Part shown: piece after piece, positions 1 through 9,517 of the stretch | How the letters are laid out: every line of letters starts with the position of its first letter | How positions within the stretch are numbered: position 1 is the first letter of the stretch | Assembly (NCBI GenBank): GCA_017467535.1 | Contig: JAFUST010000035.1 | Location: 1 to 52,303, forward strand | Source: Prevotella sp. | GTDB lineage: Bacteria > Bacteroidota > Bacteroidia > Bacteroidales > Bacteroidaceae | Direction of reading: 5' to 3' | DNA length: 52,303 nt | Program-made: the position numbers and the translations under genes | The notes under the pieces: model-generated | The model's input: only the letters and a program-made list of their open reading frames with translations | Told to the model about the DNA's origin: nothing | Database searches by the model: none

Positions 1-255
1 AAGACCAATGCTACCCGCCAGATTGCACAGAACCAGAAGGCAGAGATCTGCGCCTTCAAGGGCCAGACGCTGCGCATCGAGTGCAAGCTCGTTGAGGACA
101 ACCGCCCTGAGGTGGGAAAGGCACTGGTCGACAAGATGCCCGTGCTGAAGCCCGCCCTCGGCGAGAACGGCGAGAACGGCGTGATGTACTATCTGAAGGA
201 TGCCAAGGCCGACTTCTTCAAGATGATGGAACTGGTAGAGACCGTAACTTTCTAA
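1..255 (+). CDS. PNPOx-like flavin-binding protein, C-terminal part
   Basis: The window opens inside this gene; 84 residues and the TAA stop at 253-255 are visible. The tail, with NQKAEICAFKG, a GENGENG turn and the ending YYLKDAKADFFKMMELVETV, resembles the C-terminal half of small pyridoxamine 5'-phosphate oxidase-family (split-barrel FMN-binding) proteins common in Bacteroidales. Those bind FMN or F420 and reduce small molecules, but the substrate of this group is unknown to me. The next gene starts 1 nt after the stop, so the two are probably co-transcribed. The N-terminal half lies outside the window, so the family call rests on the tail alone. Confidence 0.6.
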   Translation, partial: KTNATRQIAQNQKAEICAFKGQTLRIECKLVEDNRPEVGKALVDKMPVLKPALGENGENGVMYYLKDAKADFFKMMELVETVTF

Positions 256-256
256 G

Positions 257-1033
257 ATGGCGTTAGTCATAGGACTACTTATCCCCCTGTTGGGAACCAT
301 GCTCGGGGCGGCATTTGTCTTTTTGATGAAAGACGAGATGTCGCCTCGTTTGCAGAAGTCGTTGCTGGGCTTTGCCTCTGGCGTGATGGTGGCGGCATCT
401 GTTTGGTCGCTGCTCATTCCGGCAATGGAGATGGAAGAGGGGCAGGGCGCATGGTCGGTATTTCCTGCAGCAGTAGGCTTCCTGCTGGGTATGGGCTTCC
501 TGCTTCTGATTGACGAACTGACGCCCCACCTGCATATCGGCACCGACAAGCCCGAGGGGCCACGTTCACACCTGTCCCGTACGGCGATGCTGGCTTTGGC
601 CGTCACCATCCACAACCTGCCCGAGGGAATGGCCGTGGGCGTGGTGTTTGCTGGCGCAGAGAATGGGGCGGCAGGGTTGTCGCTAGCCAGTGCGCTGGCT
701 GTGAGCATAGGTATTGCCATCCAGAATATTCCGGAGGGAGCCATTATCTCCATGCCGATGCGGGCAGCGGGCAACAGCAAGTGGCGTTCATTTGCCATTG
801 GCAGCCTGAGCGGTGCCGTCGAACCCATTGGCGGTCTGGCCGTGGTGCTGCTGGCTTCGCTGATGACGCCGGTGCTGCCCTATATGCTGGCCTTTGCCGC
901 CGGTGCTATGTTCTATGTCGTCGTAGAAGAACTCATCCCTGAGGCTTCAGAGGGTGAGCACTCCAACTTCAGCACCATTGGCTTTGCCATCGGTTTCGTG
1001 CTGATGATGGTACTCGACGTGGTGATGGGATGA
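257..1033 (+). CDS. ZIP family metal transporter
   Basis: A 258-residue inner-membrane protein with about eight hydrophobic segments, the usual size for bacterial ZIP (ZupT-like) transporters, which import Zn(II) and related divalent metals. The two diagnostic metal-binding helices are present: HNLPEG at residues 119-124 and QNIPEG at 156-161. A short His-containing loop (HLH, 91-93) follows the third segment, as in the variable cytoplasmic loop of the family. The ATG at 257 sits directly after the stop of the preceding gene, implying translational coupling. Metal specificity cannot be read from the sequence. No metal-responsive operator is recognisable upstream. Confidence 0.9.
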   Translation: MALVIGLLIPLLGTMLGAAFVFLMKDEMSPRLQKSLLGFASGVMVAASVWSLLIPAMEMEEGQGAWSVFPAAVGFLLGMGFLLLIDELTPHLHIGTDKPEGPRSHLSRTAMLALAVTIHNLPEGMAVGVVFAGAENGAAGLSLASALAVSIGIAIQNIPEGAIISMPMRAAGNSKWRSFAIGSLSGAVEPIGGLAVVLLASLMTPVLPYMLAFAAGAMFYVVVEELIPEASEGEHSNFSTIGFAIGFVLMMVLDVVMG

Positions 1034-1116
1034 TGAGCATTGAACATTCTTGCTCTGGCAAGCGTCCCTGCGGGCCGAGCGGAATATTGAAAACTAAAAT
1101 CAGGAACTAAACGGGA

Positions 1117-1524
1117 ATGACAAAAGCAATTCGCTATTACAGCAAGTTCGGCCATACACGAAAGATGGCCGCTATCGTATCAGAGAAAGTGGGCGTGCCC
1201 GCAGAAACCATCGAGCAGCCCATCAATGAGTATGTCGATGTGCTCTATTTCGGCTCGGCCGTCTATGCCGCCGTCGTCGACTGGCGCGTAAAGAAGTTCA
1301 TCAAGACACTCTCGCCCGACAAGGTGGGACGTGTCATCTGCTTCTCGTCGGCAGCCCTCATCGAGAGCAACTACCCGAAGATCAAGCAACTCTTCGAGAA
1401 CCAGGGCATTCAGGTAGACGAGCGTCAGTTCACCTGCCGCGGCTCCATGGGCCCCATTCAGGCCGGACATCCAAATCAGGCAGACCACGAGGCACTGGCA
1501 GCATTTATAGAGTCTACACTATGA
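1117..1524 (+). CDS. Flavodoxin-domain protein
   Basis: 135 residues with a flavodoxin-like fold: an N-terminal phosphate-binding loop (YYSKFGHTRKMA, residues 7-18), then strand/turn blocks VLYFGSAVYAAVVDW and GRVICFSS, which match the FMN-contacting loops. It probably carries electrons through FMN in the cytoplasm. It overlaps the following radical SAM gene by 4 nt (ATGA), and a metallo-beta-lactamase-rubredoxin fusion comes next, so the three probably form one redox operon in which this protein and the rubredoxin domain are electron carriers. It is shorter than classical flavodoxins (about 140-170 aa), and its partner enzyme is inferred only from position. Confidence 0.8.
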   Translation: MTKAIRYYSKFGHTRKMAAIVSEKVGVPAETIEQPINEYVDVLYFGSAVYAAVVDWRVKKFIKTLSPDKVGRVICFSSAALIESNYPKIKQLFENQGIQVDERQFTCRGSMGPIQAGHPNQADHEALAAFIESTL

Positions 1525-2714
1525 CGAACATCGACTTAGCAGCCTACATGAGTGGCAGCATCAGCCGCAATATGGCAAAAGCCTACAAAAACGTGCTGTC
1601 GAATCCTCGTGAGGCGAAGTTTGCATTCCGTATGCAGCAGTTGTTCGCCAAGTCGGAGAAACGGCGCAAAAAGGTGGGGGAGCAGGAAGGGATAGACGTG
1701 CCGCCGTTCCTTATCTGTTCTATTTCCACCATTTGCAATCTGCATTGCAAGGGTTGCTATGCAAGGAGTAACGGTATAGTAGAGACTCTCCCCCAACCCC
1801 TCCCTGTGAGGGAGGGGAGTGGTTACCCTCTGGACGAGGATTCAGTAGCAGGTCTATCTGCTCCCCTCCCTCACAGGGAGGGGGCGGGGGAGGGTCTTTC
1901 CCCTGACCAATGGAAGACCATCTTCACCGAAGCCGCTGATATGGGCATCAACTTCTCTCTCCTGGCGGGAGGTGAGCCGATGATGCGCAAGGACATTCTG
2001 GAGGCTGTGGCCGAAGTGAAGGACATGATATTCCCCATCTTTACCAATGGCACACTCATCGGCCCCGCCTATTTGGAGTTCTTGCGAAAGCATCTGAACA
2101 TGGTGCCCATCATCAGCATTGAGGGCACGGCGATGGGGACTGACGAGCGGCGCGGACAGGGCGTATTTCGTCGGGCCATGCAGTCGATGGAACTGCTGAA
2201 GCAGGCAGACCTTTTCTTCGGCACCAGCATCACCGTGACGACCGAGAACTTGTCGATGGTGACATCTTCCGAGTTCATCGACCAGTTGCGTGGCTACGGC
2301 TGTAAGATTGTGTTCTATATAGAATATGTACCTACGGAAGAAGGCACGGAGCATCTGGCCTTCACCGATGGGCACGTGGCGGAGATGGAGCAACTCTTAG
2401 AGCAGCGTCGAGAGGAGTATGAAGACATCATCTTCCTTTCCTTCCCCGGCGACGAGAAAGCCCTTGGCGGCTGTCTGGCTTCTGGGCGTGGTTTCTTCCA
2501 CATCGGACCCGACGGTTCGGCAGAGCCTTGTCCTTTCTCGCCTTTTAGCGATAGCAATGTGGTGGAATTAGGCGTGCGGGGTGCCCTGCAATCGCCCCTG
2601 TTCCGCAAGATTCGTGCTGCCCGTGCCCTTGGATGGGAACATACTGGTGGCTGCACCCTCTTTGAACATCGTGAGGAAATAGAACAAATGATAGAACAAA
2701 CCAAAGAATCATAA
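1521..2714 (+). CDS. Radical SAM protein carrying an in-frame repeat insertion
   Basis: 397 residues. The radical SAM [4Fe-4S] motif CNLHCKGC gives Cys72, Cys76 and Cys79 (CX3CX2C), followed by the SAM-binding GGEP motif (LAGGEPMMRKD). C-terminal cysteines (GGCLASG, AEPCPFSP, GGCTLFEH) suggest an auxiliary SPASM-like cluster. Right after the SAM-cluster loop, residues about 88-127 are encoded by a 115-bp inverted-repeat element (1783-1897); the frame stays open across it, and the normal sequence resumes at LSPDQWKTIF. The gene overlaps the flavodoxin gene by 4 nt and precedes the MBL-rubredoxin gene, so an FMN or rubredoxin electron supply is plausible. The substrate is unknown. Whether the enzyme tolerates the extra roughly 40 residues cannot be told from sequence. 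Confidence 0.88.
   Translation: MTNIDLAAYMSGSISRNMAKAYKNVLSNPREAKFAFRMQQLFAKSEKRRKKVGEQEGIDVPPFLICSISTICNLHCKGCYARSNGIVETLPQPLPVREGSGYPLDEDSVAGLSAPLPHREGAGEGLSPDQWKTIFTEAADMGINFSLLAGGEPMMRKDILEAVAEVKDMIFPIFTNGTLIGPAYLEFLRKHLNMVPIISIEGTAMGTDERRGQGVFRRAMQSMELLKQADLFFGTSITVTTENLSMVTSSEFIDQLRGYGCKIVFYIEYVPTEEGTEHLAFTDGHVAEMEQLLEQRREEYEDIIFLSFPGDEKALGGCLASGRGFFHIGPDGSAEPCPFSPFSDSNVVELGVRGALQSPLFRKIRAARALGWEHTGGCTLFEHREEIEQMIEQTKES
1783..1897. repeat. 115-bp inverted-repeat element inside the radical SAM gene
   Basis: The left arm (1783-1819) and right arm (1861-1897) are near-perfect reverse complements of 37 nt with about four mismatches. Each arm contains its own palindrome, CCCCTCCC-GTG-GGGAGGGG type, so the element can fold as two hairpins or one long stem. 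The outer ends read AGACTCTCCCCC and GGGGGAGGGTCT. No coding capacity and no clear target-site duplication are seen. It looks like a REP- or MITE-type interspersed element and keeps the host frame open. A second element of the same length and design lies at 23342-23456. Confidence 0.8.
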
Positions 2715-2731
2715 CTTAAAACAATTAAACT

Positions 2732-3673
2732 ATGGAAATCAAAGCAGTAAAATTCAGGCGCGACGGCTTCTACACCCAACCGTTCGCTTTCGGTGGTGAA
2801 GAGGGCCCCGACAAGTTCGACCATAACATCCGCTATCGCGGCAGTCTGCAGAACTATCTCATCGACACCGGCACGGAGGTGATCCTCGTAGACACTGGCC
2901 TGCCCGCAGGCTTCCCCGAGGAGGTCGTCGACGAGAAGGCCATGGCCTATACCGGCAAGAACATCTGTGACTACATGGAGGCGCTGACCGCACTGGGCTA
3001 CAAGCCTGAACAGGTGACGAAAATTCTGCTCACCCACCGCCATAGCGACCACTCGGGCGAACTCCGCTCGTTCCCCAATGCAAAGATCTACGTGGGAGCC
3101 GACGAGACGCAGGCCGAGGAACTGAAGGGACTGACAAACGTGGTGCCCGTCACCTATACCGACGGCCCCTATCACAATTTTCCTGAGTCGCAGAAGATCT
3201 GTGACGGCGTGTGGTTCATCAAGGCCAAGGGCCACACCAACGGCAACAGTCTTGTGATTGCCGAGAGCGACGGACTCTACTATATGTTCCAGGCCGACAT
3301 CACCTACGTGGACGAGGCCCTGTATGAGAACAAACTGTCGGTGGTCTACGACGACCTGTCCGCAGCCCGTGAGACGATGGACCGAGTGCGCGAGTTCGTC
3401 CGCAACAATCCAACGGTTTATATGGGTACCCATACCCCGCAGGGTTACGAGAACCTGGAGGCCAAGCGCGTGATGGATCTCGACCATCCTGTGCCAACCG
3501 TCTTCGCAGAAATAGATTTCTCCAAGGCTGAGGCTTCCGGCAAGTATGTCTGCTCCGTCTGTGGCTATGTGTATGACCCGGCAGAACACGACGGCGTGGC
3601 CTTCGAAGACCTGCCCGACGACTGGCGCTGCCCACGCTGCAAGCAGCCTAAGGAAAAGTTCAACAAGGCGTAA
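2732..3673 (+). CDS. MBL-fold hydrolase fused to rubredoxin
   Basis: 313 residues. The N-terminal metallo-beta-lactamase domain carries HRHSDH (His102, His104, Asp106, His107), further metal-site residues GHTNGN and QAD, and the terminal histidine in GTHTPQG. The last 45 or so residues are a complete rubredoxin: [10 protein letters not shown] followed by CPRCK, four cysteines for one Fe. The fusion suggests that electrons reach the metal centre directly, as in diiron flavo-rubredoxin/NO- or O2-reductase relatives, except that the flavodoxin here is encoded separately two genes upstream. Some MBL proteins of this type are instead zinc hydrolases; the HxHxDH pattern fits both. The gap to the preceding gene is 17 nt and the gene meets the ABC operon tail-to-tail. 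Confidence 0.87.
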   Translation: MEIKAVKFRRDGFYTQPFAFGGEEGPDKFDHNIRYRGSLQNYLIDTGTEVILVDTGLPAGFPEEVVDEKAMAYTGKNICDYMEALTALGYKPEQVTKILLTHRHSDHSGELRSFPNAKIYVGADETQAEELKGLTNVVPVTYTDGPYHNFPESQKICDGVWFIKAKGHTNGNSLVIAESDGLYYMFQADITYVDEALYENKLSVVYDDLSAARETMDRVREFVRNNPTVYMGTHTPQGYENLEAKRVMDLDHPVPTVFAEIDFSKAEASGKYVCSVCGYVYDPAEHDGVAFEDLPDDWRCPRCKQPKEKFNKA

Positions 3674-3678
3674 AAGAA

Positions 3679-4715
3679 CTAATTGTTCTTCTTGTAACTG
3701 ACGACAGCCCATCCGGACATGAAGAGGGAGATGGCGGTGAGGGCCAGCAACTGGTGAGCGATGGCACCGAAGCCGCCTCCTCGGATGAATACTGTACGGA
3801 TGGCGTCGATAAAGTAGTGCATGGGGTTGACGTAGGTGGTGACGTATGCCCAGTCGGGCATGGATCGGGTGGGGGTGAAGAGGCCGCTGAGCAGCATCAG
3901 GCAGACCACGAAGAACCACATGACGAGCATGGCCTGCTGCATGGTGTCGCTGTAGTTGGAGATGATGAGTCCCAGCGACGAGAAGAACAGGGCCAGTAGA
4001 ATGGCCAGCAGATAGACCAGACAGAGTGGGCCCTGACAGATGATGCCATAGATGGCCCACGAGAGCAGCAGACAGACAGTGAGCACCACCAGGCCGATAA
4101 TCCAGTAAGGGATGAGTTTGGCCAGGATGAACGACCACTTGGAGACGGGCGTCACATTGATTTGTTCGATGGTGCCCTTCTCCTTTTCGCCCACAATGTT
4201 CAGGGCCGGCAGGAAGCCGCAGAGCATCATCATCAGGATACCCATCAGGGCGGGTATCATGTAGACCTTGTAGTTCTGACCTTTGTTGTATAAATTGAGA
4301 GTGGAAAACCGAGAATTGAGAATGGGCTGACGCGATGTGACGATCTGACTGAGATACGACGAGCCGATGCTGCCTTTTGTGCCGTTGACGGCGTTGGCGG
4401 CAATGAGATAGCGGCCGTCCTTGATCTCGATGATGATGTCGGCACGACTCTGCTCAATGTCTTTCATCGCCTCGGCGTAGGTAGCCTTCTGACCGCCGAA
4501 GATGAAGTAGCGGCTGGCCTCGATGCGGTGCACCAGTTGCTGCGACTGCGTGGTGCGGTCGTTGTCCACCACGTCGACCACGATGTTTTTCACCTCCTGG
4601 TTCATCACCCACGGCATCACACACATCACCATGATGGGGAAGATGAAGATGATCTTCGGCATGAATGCGTTGCGGCGCATCTGCAGAAACTCCTTTTGTA
4701 TCAGATAGCGTAGAG

Positions 4716-4719
<4 letters not shown>
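3679..4719 (-). CDS. ABC-2 type transporter permease (second of pair)
   Basis: 346 residues with one N-terminal membrane segment, a large extracytoplasmic domain (about residues 45-170), then five C-terminal membrane segments, the YhhJ/YhiH-type ABC-2 architecture. EKEKGTIEQINVTPVSKW is the conserved cytoplasmic coupling loop. It is the last gene of a TolC-HlyD-ATPase-ATPase-permease-permease operon that probably exports drugs or other amphiphiles across both membranes. It overlaps the preceding permease by 4 nt (ATGA). Just before the second membrane segment a heptanucleotide repeat (4294-4321) encodes LNSRFSTLN, at the same structural position as the repeat in its paralogue. The gene ends 5 nt from the convergent MBL gene, with no room for a separate terminator. 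Confidence 0.9.
4294..4321. repeat. Heptanucleotide repeat in permease gene
   Basis: Four 7-nt units: ATTGAGA, GTGGAAA, ACCGAGA, ATTGAGA. The outer two are identical and the inner two are degenerate. It encodes part of LNSRFSTLN in the minus-strand permease without disturbing the frame. Confidence 0.7.
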
Positions 4720-5783
<1,064 letters not shown>

Positions 5784-5786
5784 TGG

Positions 5787-6521
5787 CTAATCTCCTCTTT
5801 TGGCCTGTCGTGCCAGGTAAGTAAACACATGGTCCATGTCGGGCTGGTTGAGCCGTCGTTTCAGTTCGTCGGGCGTGCCGATGGCGCTGATCTTACCGTC
5901 CACCATGATGGAGATGCGGTCGCAGTATTCTGCCTCGTCCATGTAGTGGGTGGTCACGAAGATGGTGATGCCACGGGCGGCAGCGTCGTAGATGAGTTCC
6001 CAGAACTGGCGGCGCGTGGCCGGATCAACACCGCCCGTCGGTTCGTCGAGGAAGACGATGCTCGGCTCATGGAAGATGGACACCGAGAAGGCCAACTTCT
6101 GCTTCCAGCCCAGGGGCAGTCCGCCTACCAGGTCATCGGCATGGTCTTCAAACTGCAGGCGATGCAGCAGCTCTTCACTTTTCACTTTTATCTCTTCACT
6201 CCCCATGCCATAGATGCCGGCAAAGAGGCGGATGTTTTCACGCACGGTGAGGTCTTCGTAGAGCGAGAAGCGCTGACTCATGTAGCCGATGTGCTTCTTG
6301 ATCTGCTCGTGCTGGGTACGGATGTCGAAGCCTGCCACCGTTCCTGTGCCGTCGGTGGGTTGGTTCAGACCGGTCAACATGTGCATGGCAGTGGTCTTGC
6401 CTGCCCCGTTGGCACCCAGGAAACCAAAGATTTCGCCTCAGCGGACGCTGAACGAGATGTCATCTACGGCGTGGAACGTGCCGAAGGCCTTCACAAGATG
6501 AGAGACCTCGATGACATTATC
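5787..6521 (-). pseudogene. ABC transporter ATP-binding domain, interrupted by TGA
   Basis: This reading frame encodes a full second ATPase domain: NVIEVSHLVKAFG, Walker A GANGAGKTT, a signature-like GGLPLGWKQKL, Walker B IVFLDEPTGGVDP and the H-loop THYMDEAE. A TGA at 6438-6440 replaces the Arg codon expected in SFSVR-x-GEIFGFLG (CGA to TGA). The frame has no ATG, GTG or TTG between the upstream TAG near 6554 and the domain; the first downstream ATG (6386) lies beyond Walker A, so a protein begun there (199 aa) would lack the P-loop. The preceding ATPase is one frame away, and its stop lies next to a heptanucleotide repeat, so the ancestral form may have been a fused double ATPase (as in RbbA/YhiH). 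It may be a true pseudogene, a sequencing error or a switchable locus. Confidence 0.75.
6173..6200. repeat. Heptanucleotide repeat in ATPase remnant
   Basis: Units CTTCACT, TTTCACT, TTTATCT and CTTCACT in register. On the minus strand it encodes part of SEEIKVKSEELL, a loop between the Q-loop region and the signature motif. The frame is maintained through it. Confidence 0.65.
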
Positions 6522-7248
6522 TGGTTGAGAGTTGAGAGTTGGCTGACGCCTTCTCTATTCCTGGTGGATTGAACACATCCTTGAAGCGGTCGAGGATGAC
6601 TTCCGGTGTGTCGATGCCGCGCACCTGACCGTGGTCGAGGAAGGCCACACGCTCACAGCAGCGCACCTCGTCGAGATAGGGTGTGGAGGCAACGATGGTG
6701 ATGTCGCGCTCCTTCAGCGTGAGCAGCATCTCCCACAGTTCCTTTCGGCTCACGGGGTCGACGCCTGTGGTCGGCTCGTCGAGGAAGAGAACGCTGGGCT
6801 GATGGACCAGGGCGCAGGAGAGGGCCAGTTTCTGCTTCATGCCGCCCGAGAGTGCGCCCGCCTTGCGGTCGGCGAACCGTTCTATCTGCGAGTAGATGGC
6901 GCGGATGCTGTCGTAGCCCTCGTCGACAGTGGTGCCGAAGAGGGTGGCAAAGAACTCCAGATTTTCGCGCACCGTCAGATCCTGATACAGGGAGAACTTG
7001 CCCGGCATATAGCCCACCCGGCGGCGTATCTCCTTCATCTGGCTCACCACGTCGAAGCCGTCCACGCTGGCCGTACCGCTGTCGGGCAGCAGGAGTGTGG
7101 CGAGGATGCGGAACATCGTGGTCTTGCCGGCTCCGTCAGGGCCAATCAGTCCGAAGACCTCGCCCTTCGAAACCGAGAAAGACACGTCGGTGAGTGCGTT
7201 CACCTGACCGTACTTCTTGCAGATGTGGCTGACCTCAATGGCATTCAT
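6517..7248 (-). CDS. ABC transporter ATP-binding protein
   Basis: 243 residues from the ATG at 7248 (MNAIEVSHICKKYG); an in-frame TTG a little upstream lies in repeat sequence and is less likely. Walker A is GPDGAGKTT, as in the first ATPase half of RbbA/YhiH exporters; the signature is LSGGMKQKL; Walker B is VLFLDEPTTGVDP. It should drive the paired ABC-2 permeases. Its last codons (ANSQLSTR, then TAA at 6517-6519) are encoded by a heptanucleotide repeat and look unlike a native C-terminus. The next ATPase frame begins one base out of phase here, so removing one 7-nt unit or adding two would join the two domains. Confidence 0.88.
   Translation of the reverse strand: MNAIEVSHICKKYGQVNALTDVSFSVSKGEVFGLIGPDGAGKTTMFRILATLLLPDSGTASVDGFDVVSQMKEIRRRVGYMPGKFSLYQDLTVRENLEFFATLFGTTVDEGYDSIRAIYSQIERFADRKAGALSGGMKQKLALSCALVHQPSVLFLDEPTTGVDPVSRKELWEMLLTLKERDITIVASTPYLDEVRCCERVAFLDHGQVRGIDTPEVILDRFKDVFNPPGIEKASANSQLSTR
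6523..6543. repeat. Heptanucleotide repeat at the junction of two ATPase domains
   Basis: Units GGTTGAG, AGTTGAG, AGTTGGC. It lies exactly where the frame changes between the two ATP-binding domains and encodes the terminal residues of the first one. Confidence 0.65.
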
Positions 7249-7249
7249 A

Positions 7250-7277
7250 ATTCTCAATTCTCAATTTTCAATTCTCA
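7250..7277. repeat. Heptanucleotide repeat between ATPase and HlyD genes
   Basis: ATTCTCA, ATTCTCA, ATTTTCA, ATTCTCA in exact 7-nt register. The TGA stop of the HlyD-like gene (complement of 7275-7277) lies inside the last unit, and the ATPase start codon (high end 7248) directly follows the repeat. Confidence 0.8.
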
Positions 7278-8168
7278 ATTGAACTTCACTTCCCCGTATA
7301 TGCCGATTTTGAGATAGCCGTCATTCTGGACGGCCACCTTGACGGCATACACCAGGTCGGCCCGCTCATCATCGGTCAGGATGGTCTTCGGGGTGAACTC
7401 CGAGTGGCTGCTGATCCAGGTCACCGTGCCGTCATATGCCGTGCGCTGGCCGTCACCATAGTTGGCGAACACCTTGGCGGTCTGGCCCACTCTCACTTGC
7501 TGCAACTGGGCTGAGGTGATGTAGGCACGGATGAACATCTGCTCTGTGTCGGCCATCTTGAAGAGCGGCTTGCCGATGGCCACGAACTCGCCCTGTTCGA
7601 CAAACTTCTCCAGCACCGTGCCCTGGATGGGTGTGGTGATGTGGCATTTGCGCAGTTGGTCGCGCAGTTGGTCCACCTGCACGTCGGCAGCGGCCTGCTG
7701 GGAGTCGAGTGTGGAGAGTTGGGTGCGGAGGGCCGATGTCTGGGCCTCCAACTGTTTCTCCAGCACCAGCACCTGACTGGTGGCATCGTCGAGCATCTTG
7801 CTGGGGGCAGCCCCGTCGCTCACCAGTTCGCGGTAGCGCTGCTGCTCCTGACGGGCCTTGGCCAGTTGCTGGCGGGTGGCGGCAATCTGCTTCTCCAGGT
7901 CGGGCTTCTGACTCTGGTAGACTGCCTTCGTCGCCTCCGTCTGCTGTATTTTCAGCCATGTCTGGGTGGTGTCGATGAGGCCCACCTCACGACCACTATC
8001 CAACTGGTCACCCTCGCTGATGTCGAAGCGCAGCAGCGTACCGTTTTGTTCGGCAGAGACGGTTACTTCGGTCGCCTCGAAGGTGCCCGTGGCGTCGTAT
8101 TCCTTTTCGTTGTTTCCGCAGCCGGCCAGCACCACCAGCCCAGCGGCCAATATCATGAATCTTTTCAT
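7275..8168 (-). CDS. HlyD-type periplasmic adaptor lipoprotein
   Basis: About 297 residues from the ATG at 8168 (MKRFMILAAG); an ATG two codons upstream is possible. A lipoprotein signal ends in VLAGC, so Cys is probably lipidated and the protein anchored in the periplasm. A beta-barrel/lipoyl half-motif (TVSAEQNGTLLRFDISEGD) and its partner (QGTVLEKFVEQGEFVA) flank a long coiled-coil hairpin (residues about 75-165), the classical membrane-fusion layout. It should bridge the ABC-2 exporter and the TolC-like protein upstream. The gap to the TolC gene is 39 nt and to the ATPase about 26 nt of repeat sequence. The stop codon is within the repeat, so the last residue or two may not be ancestral. 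Confidence 0.9.
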   Translation of the reverse strand: MKRFMILAAGLVVLAGCGNNEKEYDATGTFEATEVTVSAEQNGTLLRFDISEGDQLDSGREVGLIDTTQTWLKIQQTEATKAVYQSQKPDLEKQIAATRQQLAKARQEQQRYRELVSDGAAPSKMLDDATSQVLVLEKQLEAQTSALRTQLSTLDSQQAAADVQVDQLRDQLRKCHITTPIQGTVLEKFVEQGEFVAIGKPLFKMADTEQMFIRAYITSAQLQQVRVGQTAKVFANYGDGQRTAYDGTVTWISSHSEFTPKTILTDDERADLVYAVKVAVQNDGYLKIGIYGEVKFN

Positions 8169-8207
8169 AGTCATATTGTGTCGTTATTTTGATATTACAT
8201 TATTCCA

Positions 8208-9488
8208 TTATTCCGATCCCCGGGCGTACTTCAAATCATAGATTTCCTTCAGCATCTCTATCTCATGGACCGACTGTTGCACACGGGCAGCATTCTCGGC
8301 ATTGATCTCACGCACCAGGTCGTTCACGTCGATGATGCCATGCTGCAGTTTCGATTCAGCAGCCCTGCGGACGGCCTGTCGCAGCGTGATGATTTCTTCG
8401 TCGTTGGCCATCAGTCGGCGGTAGCGCTCGATGTCCTCGTTCTGCTGAATCTGTTCCATGTGGTTGTTGAAGAGGAACGTCTCACGCTGAACATTGAATG
8501 TCTCACGTTGAGCATTGAGTTTCGCCTTGTCATTCTTTCTGGTGTAGAGGGCCCCGATGTTCCATGACAGGCGGGCACCGACGATGCCGTTCAGTGACCA
8601 GTCGTGGTTCAGCATATCGTCAAACATATTCAGGCCGGGGTAGCCGTAGTAGCCCTGGGCGAAAAGACCCAGGCGGGGCATCAGGGCGGCATCGAGGGCT
8701 TTCTCCCTGGCATTGGTCAGCCGGAGTTGTGCATCGATGGCTTTCAGTTCGGGGCGTGTTGATGGTTGTTGCGACGGGGTCGCTACAAGCGATGGCTTCT
8801 CCACCTGCGTCACCTCGATGCCGCAGAGGGCGGAGAGCATCCTGCGTAATGTCTGCTGCCTGGCCTCCAGATCGGTCTGCTGCTGCACCACGCGTAGCCG
8901 TTCGGCTTTCACGCTCAGGTAGTCGCTCTCGGCGGCCGTACCGCGTTCGTACATGGAGTGCAGTTGCTTCTCGTTACCGGCCAGCAGCGTCTGCAAGTCG
9001 GCGTTCAGCGTCATCTGCTCATGCAGTAACAGCAGGGCAAAGTACATCTCGTTCACGCGCTCGCGAACCTTATATATATTAACCTCCGTCTGAGCCGACT
9101 CCACCTCGCCTTGCTGTCGGGCCACAGCCTTCTGACTGCTGATGGCGCCGCCGTCGAAGATGGTCTGCTGCACGTCAATGCCAATCTTGTACTGGTCTTT
9201 CTTCAGTCCTTTCAGGTCGACGCCCATCCCCGAGAGCATGGTCTTCATCTGGTCCGGCCACGCCATCACGTCGCTCTGATAGGTAGCCTGTGCCGATGCC
9301 GAAACCTGGGGCAGCCAGCCTTTCTGTATGTTGGCCACTGTCAGGTCTGTGGTCTTCCCTATCAGGTCGTACTGCCTGATGAGCGGGTAGTTACGCTCCG
9401 CCGCCTGCTGACACGCCTCCAAAGTCTGGGCATTGGAGACGACCAGCGTAGTCTGAAGAGTGAATAGAATTAAAAAGAATCGTTTCAT
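8208..9488 (-). CDS. TolC family outer-membrane efflux protein
   Basis: 426 residues from the ATG at 9488 (MKRFFLILF), chosen because it begins a signal peptide ending near VVSNAQ and lies just downstream of a good promoter; a longer upstream frame has no support. It contains the repeated OEP helices (TLEACQQAAERNYPLIRQYDL near the N-terminus, ARSELQ-type coiled coils after). It is the first gene of the exporter operon with HlyD lipoprotein, ATPases and permeases. Residues around 320-335 (AQRETFNVQRETF) are a 7-residue tandem repeat encoded by the 21-nt duplication at 8478-8519. The divergent AraC-type gene may regulate this operon. Confidence 0.9.
   Translation of the reverse strand: MKRFFLILFTLQTTLVVSNAQTLEACQQAAERNYPLIRQYDLIGKTTDLTVANIQKGWLPQVSASAQATYQSDVMAWPDQMKTMLSGMGVDLKGLKKDQYKIGIDVQQTIFDGGAISSQKAVARQQGEVESAQTEVNIYKVRERVNEMYFALLLLHEQMTLNADLQTLLAGNEKQLHSMYERGTAAESDYLSVKAERLRVVQQQTDLEARQQTLRRMLSALCGIEVTQVEKPSLVATPSQQPSTRPELKAIDAQLRLTNAREKALDAALMPRLGLFAQGYYGYPGLNMFDDMLNHDWSLNGIVGARLSWNIGALYTRKNDKAKLNAQRETFNVQRETFLFNNHMEQIQQNEDIERYRRLMANDEEIITLRQAVRRAAESKLQHGIIDVNDLVREINAENAARVQQSVHEIEMLKEIYDLKYARGSE
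8478..8519. repeat. Two tandem 21-nt units (six heptads) in TolC gene
   Basis: CGTCTCA-CGCTGAA-CATTGAA is followed by TGTCTCA-CGTTGAG-CATTGAG, two copies of a 21-nt block with four changes. It encodes the duplicated heptapeptide within AQRETFNVQRETF and keeps the frame. Confidence 0.8.
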
Positions 9489-9517
9489 ATTGATAGTTCT
9501 GTTTTCTTCCGATGGTG

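Noticed and set aside
3679-3710. Terminator between the convergent MBL and permease genes
   Set aside because: Only 5 nt separate the genes and no GC-rich stem with T tract is visible.
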